From: Oscheius sp. JU75
Taxonomy: Eukaryota; Nematoda; Chromadorea; Rhabditida; Rhabditidae
Length of the DNA stretch: 64,000 nt
Reading direction: 5' to 3'
NCBI GenBank assembly: GCA_037178855.1
Contig: JASJZC010000006.1
Location: 9,466,501-9,530,500, forward strand
How positions within the stretch are numbered: position 1 is the stretch's first letter; every line of letters begins with the position of its first letter. The notes under the pieces are model-generated. The model saw only the letters and a list, made by a program, of their open reading frames with translations, did no database searches and was not told the DNA's origin. A program made the translations under genes and the position numbers. This document shows, piece by piece, positions 55,042 through 64,000 of this stretch.

Positions 55042-56697
55042 TTCGACAAATTCGGTAATCAGAAAATCCGTTAAAGAAGCGTGACGACGGGAGAGAGTGC
55101 CGCAGAGTGTATAAAGTGATGGCAAGTGTGGCGAAAACCGGTTGAAGGACCGCAATGTTCAAGTCGCGTATCAAGGTTGACCCGACTATATTTTTGAAAG
55201 AGTAAACTTTAGACTCTCTTTTTGTTGTTGCGGTCTTTCAGAGAGACCACAATTGGAGAGAGACAGAAACGCAGAGAGATGAAGGCATAGACAGAGAGAT
55301 AAAAGATGGAGAGAGAAAAAGAGAGAGGCTTAGGATTAGGCTAGGCTTTCTTAACCCATCGTCTCTCTGGCTCATTGACTAGTGAACCAAAAGGTAAACC
55401 TATTTCACTATCTCTATCTCCCTGTCAGTCTCTCCCTTTGGTACCCTCCATACCATCGAAAACTATACCCTCATTGTGTGACGACTTCGGCTTTATCGGT
55501 GCCGGTACACACCCCTTATGAATCATTACATACCTCTACGCATCAAAACATATGTCACTTAGGCTCCGGAGAGCGACTCACAATTTTAGTGCTCATTTTG
55601 AAACTTGAACTGTTCTGACTTGTCTTGTCAACTCTAATCTAGGATAACACTTGGCAGAAAAGTCAATAAACACAGCCATGTGTTTTCCCAGGTTAGAGTT
55701 GACATGTGTTGTGCAAATTGTAAAGGTAGGATTTGTGTCCAATAAACATAGTTAGCAGAGCCTTCTCGTGTCCGCCGCTTATTGGCTCGTCACTCCTTCT
55801 TGAGTTAGATTTTCTCATCGCTGCGAATGTCGTCGTCTTTGGCGCGCTTTCTCTTATCTTCCTTGTGTCCATAGAAGGCTGGTTACGTAACCATCGGCAT
55901 ATTTTGCTCTCTTCCTCTTTAATATTCCTATCCATTTAAGTACTCCCGAATCTTGAATGTCACAAAAAACTTGTCTTCCCCAAACTGACTGTTCGTACCT
56001 GTTTAAGCGAGTGTTTCGCTACGAAACACGCATTACCGTATTTCGCAATTCAAACCATTTTCAATCAAAAGCTCCAAGAAAAATGGATTTCTGCCGATTT
56101 TTGTCGACGTTTGTAGCTGTTATTGTGTTAAAACACTACTCTATACTCATGTGGACAAATTTCATAGTTAGAGCGGTCTCTCGTATTACCCTAGTGTCCT
56201 TAGACGGCTGGTTTTGTAACCACCAGCAGACTTTTGCTCTCTTCCTCTTTTATATTAATTCCTATCCATTTAAGTACCTGGTTTACCATTTTTTTCTAAT
56301 TGCTCACCAGCGTTTCGTAACCTTTTTGCGCTTAGCCTTCGCTGGGAGTCGATTTGCACTGTTTCGCTCCTGTCCCTCACTCACTGTCAGCTTAGATCTT
56401 GTTCTAGGAGCTGGGAGGGAAAATTTCGAAACTCTTGGTGCAAATACCTCCAATCTCTCTCTCTCTCTCTCTCGCTTACATCACTTGATTTTCACAGGGT
56501 AACTTGAAAGAACAATTAACCGCGTTCATTGCTGAAAGCATGGAGAGACAATACGATATTTGCAACTATGGTCCGAGATCAAGGACAGTAAGACCTAGCA
56601 TTGTAAGGTGCTCTAGTCTTGTTTCTAAGATAGAAGCTTTAGAAGGAAAAGCTGGAGGTCTACCAATTCACAATGGAGCTATCTGGTGGCAACCAAG
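55042..56697. other. Divergent region between aldo-keto reductase and RdRP 2
   Basis: Presumed promoter region for both genes. It contains AG-rich sequence (55250-55330), TCAACTCTAATCTAGGATA at about 55628 (also at 29146), a direct repeat of about 100 bp (55848-55950 and 56184-56282) and a (CT)n run at 56455-56475. The longer open frames here overlap the direct repeat and have no known domain. Confidence 0.45.
55848..56282 (+). repeat. Direct repeat of about 100 bp, two copies
   Basis: Copies at about 55848-55950 and 56184-56282 share GTGTCC-AGA-GGCTGGTT, GTAACCA, TTTTGCTCTCTTCCTCTTTA and CCTATCCATTTAAGTAC. The copies begin about 336 bp apart. Confidence 0.6.
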
Positions 56698-59600
56698 ATG
56701 AATTCTCCAATACGAGTAGAATTGTCGAGGAAGTGAGTAAACAGAGACAGTAAGACAGAGACTGTAAAGACCTGTGATTAATGTGGGGAGGGGGGCTGGT
56801 TATGGATGTTATACAGTCCGAAAGAAGAGAGCAAGGTAGAACCAGAAAAGGATTTTGGGAAATCTGGGCTATCCCATATTTCAGCATCTCAACCAGGAGA
56901 TAAGGCTGATCTCCACGACTGGCCCATCCAACGAGGTAGGAGAGATTCCTTTCATTCGGGGAACTTTCGAGGTTTGTTCCTGTTTACCAACTCCATTCTA
57001 TAGAATATTTCCAGGCTCGATTGCCTCTCACCTCTCCTCATTGTCCACTCTTCGACTTGCATCTTAATCCGCCGCGATTTCCTTCAAATCGTCCAAGTCC
57101 ATTCTTCGGGTTTCCGGATAGTAAGTGCTATAGTGAGGCACTGATGTGAGTTCCTGTCTCTATATATCTCTGTCTCTCTTACCCTCTGTCTTCCTGTCTC
57201 TCTGTCTTTCTGTTTCTCTATCCTCCTGTTTCAACGTTCTTTTAAGAGACGAAGTCAGCTACAAGCTCAACTCGATCAACTTCGGCTACAGGAAGGGAAG
57301 CCAATATTTTAGTCACTGGATTGTCAGTTTCCTTTCTTCCCTCCGAAACTGGGATTACAGATTGACTACTCCAACACACTCTACTACGAAAATCGCGACG
57401 TGGTAAAGTTCTGCCGCTCCAACTTCAAAGTCGACTTCGTTTTCGACCAAGCGGCTGTCGGAGTGACAATCCACGTGTGGAACAACAATGCTTCTAATCG
57501 GAAGTACAAAGATAAAGTGGATCATTACACTCTTTACGTGAGTCGAGGCTGTATTTCTGTTCAGAATTTCCAACACAGCTTGAAGAACGATCTCTTCGTC
57601 GGGTCGTGCTTCTAAATCCTCTTCAACAAAATCATCAGGCCCAGCTAATACTGGAATCTGATCATCCAGTATGCATTAAGAAGAGACAATGCAGTGTAAA
57701 GGACGTCTTGGTGAGCTTGCAGAGTCTATTGAGGCAACATAGTCCTTTAAGTTTCGTTCGTTGCGGGACCTATCGTCTAGGATAGGCTGCGCACCAACAC
57801 TTTACCATAAGCATTGAACCATAGCGAACTTCAAGTGTCCTTTCGAAGCCAATGATTTAAAGTTAGTGCGCCACTTTAGTGTTTCGGATTATGGTAAGGT
57901 CCCACACCGAGCTTTTGTTCGATGTGAGACTTTAAAGACTTACAAATTTCGAAAGGTCGCTACTTATGTGCGCATCAACTCTTCACTATGTGCGTTGATA
58001 CGCAGCTGTTTCAAATATTGTAGTTGGTGCACCACTTTAAACGTTCCGGATGACGGTACTTCCTTTCCACCGATCTAAAGTTTAACGTGCCAGCATTGAA
58101 TACTCAGTCAAGTTTCCCAGGTTTTGTTTCCGCGCCAGTTGGGTTTTTCAATATTCTTGATTGAGTATTCAATGCGACAGGTCCCGCAAAAACTTAAGTT
58201 AGAGAACTAGGTCTCCCCTGGCTCTTTGAAGTGTCTACGAACTTACAAATTTCAGGACACACACCGAAATATTCATTATAAGCCCGAATGGAGGTGTCGT
58301 ACCGTTTTCCGAGGTCAATCATTTAAAGACCATGCCCCGGAGACAGTATTCTATGACAACCGGCATATTTTGCTGAATCTTGATATTACTTGGAAGGAGA
58401 CCTACGAATTGATTTCCCGTCTCCATCATAAGCTCAATGCAGAAATTGTTTTCGGCGAAGTAAAGGTATGGGAAATAATAGGAAGGGGGATAAGGCTCTT
58501 GTAAACCTGTTCCCCACGCCCCCCTAAAATAAAAAGCTTGCCCAAATACTTTGTTACCCATGGGAGTCGAACCCGAGTCGCTTGGTTCATAGCGGCGCCT
58601 CTTAGCAAGACACCAAATTTTTTTGCTGAAACTGAAATGCTGTTGTTTAGTGAAGCCACATCTACCGCAGGTAGACAGATCTGAGGCCACAATCAATATT
58701 TTTAGACGGGTTAGAATCCAGCGCTACCACAGTTAGACGGTTGTAAATCCACAGCCACTATTTTTAGACGATTTGGAGACCTGAACACCCTAAATATGGT
58801 TGAACATTCCTTCTCTGACATTAGCAAAAACTATAAATTTGTACTTCACAAAAAATTTTGGTCCCTGGTCCTTCGCGTCCAAACCCTCAATGGCTATAAT
58901 GGGCCACAAGCAGCCAGACAGACTGTGCTTATGTGACTCTTTCAGATTAAGTGTTTAAATCTTCAATATATGTTTTGGGCTGGGGACTCGGATCCCTGTG
59001 GCAGACTCTTTGAAGAACAGATCAACAGTGCTCTTCATCAAGATCCTTGCAGGGTGAAAAAGTCTCTCATCCTGACTTTGAGACTGAAAGCGCTCTTTGG
59101 ACTGTAAGCCGGGCTAAAAACTGTTCTAAATGTTGGTTCAGCGGCGCTAACATCAAGGACCAGCTACTTGTCGAACCGGATGTCTATAAGGGCTTTATTA
59201 GTGATGTTCTGTACCGTGCGCAGAAGGACTACCAGGTAAGAGACCGCTTCGCTCAATGAACACCTTGGTCAGCCTACTACTCCCGTTAGAATCGAGTCTA
59301 CATGTCCACTTTGTAAACTCTCCTCTTTGTCAACTTGAGCCCTTCTTACTGATCAGTTTTTCACCTTGTCCCCATTAGAATCTTATCTACATCAGAGATG
59401 TACCTGAATGACCAAAAATATTCCCGCGGGAATCCACGGGTTTTTCACGCTCAAAAATATTTCCCGCGTCCCGCGGGAGACATACCTGTGTCATGCTTAT
59501 ACCCATGGGAATCGCGGGTGTTTCCAAATTTTTTTTTTCTTTTTTGCCCTGTCCTGTCAACCTGTCCTATCCTAGTGTATTACAATGATTTGACTGTATC

Positions 59601-62600
59601 TACTTTGCTTAGTGACCAATGATTGAAACATGCATCGTTTACTTGTTTTTCAGAAAACCTTACTGCTTCTGGAATCTATCATCAGATTCTACCAGCAAAC
59701 TACGCACGATGCACCTTTTGATGATGTTTACTATTCCTATCTGGATAGGGCAGCTAATGGGGCACTCGCTGATCCCTACGCGGAAATAGGGAATGACTAC
59801 GAAATCTTCGAAGAGGTTAGGTAGTTCCAGCGAAAAACCTGCACGAACTTTGCTCTCATTGAAAAGCTAGTCGAGGGGTTCTCTCTGGCTTCATTTGCGG
59901 GCGCAGCCGGTTACGACTACGGTGCCAAGTATTTCGGGTTTACCAGACGGACGAACATATGGACGGACACCACTGCACTTTAGTAAAGAATGTTAGACAG
60001 CGACAAAACCTTTTTGCCTGTCTGATATTCCTTGTTCAGATCGAGCTAACGCCGTTCGGAGCAGTCTACAAGCTGCCAGAGATAAGATTTGGCAATATGG
60101 TATCGAGAATGCTGGAAAAGAAGGGTATGCTCCCGATGATTCGATGCTCTCTCCGCACCGAGACAGGACAGCTCCTCCACTGGACCTGCGGACAGACCAA
60201 GAAAGGAGATAGACGAATCGACTTCGAATTGAAGAAGCTCCTAGAAGGACTCATGATCGATGGCATCCAGATCCTTGATCACCGCTTCACTTTCTTTGCA
60301 GCCTCTGGCTCGCAGCAGAGGGAAGAAGGCTACTTTTCGATGATCTCGAAAGACGTTGACGATGTCCGTCAAATGGTCGGAAACTTTGCCGAAATTTTAA
60401 ATCCGTTCAAGCGCTCGGCCCGGGAAGGACAGGCCACGAGCCAGAGCATGGACTGTTCAATCCCGATCACGAGAGACATGTGGCGAGTTGAAGAGGATCT
60501 GCGTTCTGAAAACGGGACTGTCATGACCGACGGCTCGGGTCGGATCACTCGACAGCTGGCTAGGGAAATCTATCAGAACAAGAAGCTCGAAGACTGTGAA
60601 CCGTCCGGCTTCCAGTTTAGGTTCCTCGGATTCAAGGGCATGCTCTGGATAGACGATCGTCTGAAGGGACGACAGATCGTCTTCAGAGATTCTCAGAAAA
60701 AGTAGGTTCTACAACCTTACGCATTTTTTGGATAGTCAAGACGACACTTTTGAGAATTTCTGCAAAGTTGTAGCCCCTAACGCAACATTGCAAAGCATCG
60801 AAAATCTATGAAATGACTCCATAACCCCGAAAACAGCTTACGCGATCGCCCACTTCTGTGCTTTAACAGAATTTTTGTAGATTCGAGCTCGGAACCGACC
60901 CACACAATTACCTCCAAGTGATAAAGTACACCGGACCCCAGACGACAAATCTGTCTGCCAGTTATATCAATATAATTGGTCAAAACGCCGAGATTCAAGG
61001 CGAGAGGCTGGAGCAGATCACTGAAGCCGTCCTTCGGATGAATGAAAAAGCTTTGATGACCCTTTTCGAGGCAATGACGGACGAAACCAGGTTCCGACAA
61101 ACCTTCTCTGTAAGTTTTGCTTATTTCCATTAGAATCTGCTCTTTATCATGATCTTAGAATCTGCCCTTTATCATCGATGACTCAAAGATCAGTGCCGAG
61201 ATCGGAATGGTCATGAACCAGGATCCCTTCTTCCGTCGCAGTGTCAGTGCCTTCGTCCTCAAAAAGCTGTGTAAGTTCCATGCTTTTTGAGGTGTCAAAC
61301 AGAAAATTCAGCCTACCTCCTTCATAAGAACCGTCTGCCAGTCGATCCCGACTTTGGCCGCTCCGCTTTCGGAGGCCCCGATGATTTGGAGGTTCTCAGG
61401 GCAGAAGAAGTATACTTTGAGGCCACGAAATGTGTAGGAAACAAGTTTCCAAGTCCTTCTACGGAGACTGTAGTCTATACAGGTAAGGAAGAAGAACATA
61501 AGGTCAAATTGGGTGGGGTTGTCTTGCTGGTGAGATGGTACGGGAAAGAGTTCTTCAAGAATGTAGTCCGGTTAGTGCCGAAACCCAGCTGCGGCTAGGA
61601 CAGTTCAGGCCATGTCAGCTTTGAAACCACCTGGCTTGGTCGACCTAGCTCAAATTCCTGATGAGACTGTACGCGATAGGAAAAGTTCCAAATTGGCCGG
61701 ACATAATAGGAGGCTGCCAAGGCGGTACGGGGAGAGGTTCGTACAGCAACAGGTACTCTCTATATCAAGTGAGAAAATTTGGTCCGGATTGTCGAGATGG
61801 TACGGGCGATAACTTATCCAGTAGGTAATACGGGTTTGAACGCTCCCTGACTGTCGAGACGGTAGAGGGAGGGAGCGAAAAATTCTTAAGGATCAAGTAG
61901 AGTGGATTCGATATAATTCAAATACTCCTCAGGCTACGGACTCATAGCCAAGTATCCTTGCGGCCACCAAGGCGATGTCCGACTTGTCATGTTCGTCGAC
62001 GTTCCGGCGTACCATGGAATGCGGGACAAGCTCATCTTCTCCGTCAAGGGCAGTCGTCCAGTGGCTGACATGCTGTCGGGCTCCGACTACGACGGAGACG
62101 AATTCGTCATTCTGCAAGTTCCGGAGCTGTTCCCAGCCAAGAACGAGGTTCCAATGGATTACACACCGACACCACCGAAAAATCCGCCAAAGACTGTGGA
62201 CCAGATGGATGAGAAAACATGGAGAGCTGAGACCTACCTAGACATTGCTCAGAACAACAATATGCGTCTGGCAGCTGTCTGCCAACTGGTCAAGTCGGAC
62301 GAGTATGGACAAGAGTCACAGGTGAGCCCTCTCAGTCACCCTGTCTCTCTCTCTCTCTGTATTTCTCTGTCAAAATATGCCATCAGAAAGAACCTGTTCT
62401 TCAGGTCGCTCTGTCTCTCACCAAGACCTCTTCTATGTTCCTCGACATGCCGAAAAGTGGAGTGCTTCCCGAGGACATCCGAAGAAAATGGATCAAGGAC
62501 GAGGCTGGGAATGCCCTCCCACCTGAGTTCACGTATCGACGTCCGGACTTCCGACCCTGTTCGACCAAGGGACCTACATATAAGAGTGAGAGAATAAACG

Positions 62601-64000
62601 GTGTCCTTCACCGTCACAATCGCCAGCTCGAATTCTTGATTTCGATGAGAGATGAGCCACAGGAAATTACTGTAAGAGTCAAGTGTCTTTCAAACAGTAG
62701 AATCTTTTCAGCCGAATCCAGCGATCTTCCAAATCTACTGTAACGATATGCTTAGTAATCCGAAAGAAATGAACGAGCTAAGGGAAATAGTCCGCAATCA
62801 GCTCGATGAGTACAACAATCGGCTTCAGGTCAGTTTTTAGAAGAGAAACAGAGAGAGAGAGAGAGAGAGAGTGAATTTCTGAAAATGATTTTAGGCGATC
62901 ATAATCGACGGAAAAGTAGCTACCGAAGCTGAACTCTTCTCGAACTCTCACTTTACCGGTATCGGCTTCGACAGTCAGGAAGAGGACTTCGGAAATGTTA
63001 CACATCTCCAAAGAGCCATCGACCTTTTCCGCACCTTCAGACAGCGATTTTTTGATGTAAGAACAAAGGTCGCTATCTTCAAAATCTATAAATTTTAGGA
63101 CTTCGCCCCCTACATGACCATTACTCACGCTCAGGGTACATTCGACGACGAGAATGTTCTCAAGCGGTCAGTGACGAGGGTGCATCCTCGGATGCGGAAG
63201 GTCGCGATTGTTTGCTACATTCTGGCATATGGTTAAATCGTTTTATAGGAGTCAACAACCTGTTTTTAGAAATGGCTTCGCAGAGCAAGAACCCATTACT
63301 CTCTTTTGGCTGGATCGCTTATGACGTGCTTGGAAATGCTCTGGAACGAGCTGCCGCGACTCTGCACGTGGAAGAGGAGTCGATCTATCAGGTAAGCTAC
63401 CCTACTTGCCACTGGCGAACTGGCATCAGAGATGTGCGGGACGGAAAACGCGGGAAGCGCCATTTTGTCTTTGTCTGCGCACCAACTCGTATCCTTCCTG
63501 CTCTTCCTTTCTAACTGTCACCTTGTCAATCTGCCAGCATCTTATTTTGGGGATAAACAATATTTCACTCCAAACTCTCTCAGCCTGTCACTGTCAGCTG
63601 GTCACTCTCTTTCAATCTCTGTTAGATTGTCACTTTGCACTGTGCCTGTCATACTCTGCAATTTGAAAGTTTGTTCTGTTAGTTCTGAATAGAACGGGTA
63701 CCATCAGTTCCCATTCCATGTCTCTAGCCTGTATCATGAAGTTTCTACCTGTCTCTGCCAACTTGTCCTGTCATTTTGTCTTATCACCTTGTCCCTTTCA
63801 GTCCATTTATTTCAAAACTACCATGTTCTCTTGAAAACCAACTCTGTACAGTGACTTGTCATCAAATCTTTTGACAGGACTTGACGAGTCAAGTTTTGGT
63901 AGCAAACTGACAGCGATAGTACAAACATACAGTGACAGTGACTTTACCACAAACAGCGATTGGTTCCTATCTAATACTCTTCTTTCAGATCCTTCAAAGC
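56698..64000 (+). CDS. Cellular RNA-dependent RNA polymerase 2 (3' end outside window)
   Basis: Second RdRP, homologous along its length to RdRP 1 but clearly diverged. Putative start MNSPIRVELSRNPKEESKVE. Landmarks: DYSNTLYYENRDVVKFCRS; RTVFRGQSFKDHAPETVFYD; a 38-nt intron joining TLRLKALFGL to GANIKDQLLVEPDVYKGF; IRFGNMVSRMLEKKG; FFAASGSQQREEGYFSM; VMTDGSGRITRQLA and FQFRFLGFKGMLWI (DGxGxI core); LIAKYPCGHQGDVRLVMFVD; and the catalytic LSGSDYDGDEFVILQVPELF with the DxDGD triad intact. After LSFGWIAYDVLGNALERAA an intron of about 600 bp runs to an acceptor at 63988, and the next exon starts ATCCTTCAAAGC at the window edge, so the C-terminus lies beyond. No frame break was seen. Probably also a secondary-siRNA polymerase, perhaps with a separate germline or somatic role. 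Confidence 0.9.
57752..58195. repeat. Intron of RdRP 2 with family B and GTCCCGC-type repeats
   Basis: GTTCGTTGCGGGACCTAT at about 57751 and AGGTCCCGCAAAAACT at about 58180 bracket two pairs of family B-like motifs: CTGCGCACCAACACTTTACC with GTTAGTGCGCCACTTTAG, and TGTGCGCATCAACTCTTC with GTTGGTGCACCACTTTAA. This looks like nested insertions. Confidence 0.5.
58553..58613 (-). repeat. tRNA-derived fragment in RdRP 2 intron
   Basis: On the - strand TCTTGCTAAGAGGCGCCGCT is followed by ACTCGGGTTCGACTCCCATG, then GGTAACAAAGTATTTG. It pairs with the copy at 15728-15795 as a subfamily. Confidence 0.55.
60738..60800. repeat. Family A palindromic arm in RdRP 2 intron
   Basis: GACGACACTTTTGAGAATTT, CTGCAAAGTTGTAGCCCCTA and ACATTGCAAAGCATCGAAAA in the usual order; a solo arm. 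Confidence 0.5.
61540..61925. repeat. RdRP 2 intron with GGTACGGG motifs
   Basis: The 5' portion of this intron between the exon ending TETVVYTG and the catalytic exon holds GAGATGGTACGGGAAAG, GGCGGTACGGGGAGAGG, GAGATGGTACGGGCGA and GAGACGGTAGAGGGAGGG. These are the central motif of family A elements, here in four tandem-like copies without the palindromic arms. Confidence 0.45.
62846..62872 (+). repeat. (AG)n microsatellite in RdRP 2 intron
   Basis: A near-pure GAGAGAGA run of about 25 bp. Confidence 0.8.
63490..63965. repeat. TGTCA-rich intron tract in RdRP 2
   Basis: CTGTCACC, TTGTCAAT, CTGTCAGC, TTGTCCTGTCATTTTGTC and TTGACAGGACTTGACGAG words fill most of the last intron in the window. 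It is similar in kind to 28700-29060 and 48050-48260. Confidence 0.5.

Noticed and set aside
55042-55155. A mitochondrial-type presequence on the aldo-keto reductase
   Set aside because: The upstream in-frame stretch is basic but opens with TTG after a stop codon and has no ATG; the MDGREYV start fits the family.
55957-56502. A 181-codon open frame on the + strand
   Set aside because: It overlaps a direct repeat and a CT run, and has no domain; splice signals and homology place RdRP 2 further downstream.

Overview
This is eukaryotic nuclear DNA, most likely from a nematode. The genes are broken by many short GT-AG introns (often 35-55 nt). Patched-related (PTR), N-acylated globin, saposin-acid sphingomyelinase and cellular RNA-dependent RNA polymerase genes appear together. 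At least nine genes have a splice-acceptor-like TTTCAG/TTTAG just 5' of the start codon with no cis donor exon recognised, as expected for spliced-leader trans-splicing. I cannot name the species.

Layout, left to right. A small HMG-box gene (2201-2691, +) converges on a GLUT-type sugar transporter (2793-7714, -). Next come a nematode globin with an MGNSS N-terminus (9903-12529, -) and a protein with five C-x2-C...H-x4-H zinc-binding units (16223-20311, -). A tubulin polyglutamylase-type TTLL (22087-25101, +) converges on a secreted acid sphingomyelinase (26055-28502, -). A Patched-related membrane protein (29905-34143, +) converges on glutamine synthetase (34277-36192, -). A minus-strand block follows: calcium-independent phospholipase A2 (37381-40693), a FAM114 homologue (40865-42908), a single-pass EGF-like membrane protein (from 43625) and a complete RdRP (44636-52397). 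FAM114 and iPLA2 are 171 bp apart with a polyA signal and an acceptor between them, so they look like a two-gene operon. An aldo-keto reductase (53903-55041, -) separates this RdRP from a second, divergent RdRP (56698 to beyond 64000, +).

The space between exons is dense with mobile or repetitive DNA: about 15 decayed tRNA-derived (SINE-like) fragments; at least two families of palindromic MITE-like elements, found many times inside introns; other hairpin repeats; CTGTCT/AGACAG simple repeats; and tracts rich in TGTCA.

The most notable finding is in the first RdRP. The intron just 5' of the catalytic DxDGD exon carries a 74-bp inverted, still open copy of another exon of the same gene. The pre-mRNA could therefore fold into a long hairpin, in a gene that itself encodes an RNAi enzyme. 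Two RdRP paralogues within 20 kb, together with intronic inverted repeats, point to a locus worth study for small-RNA biology.
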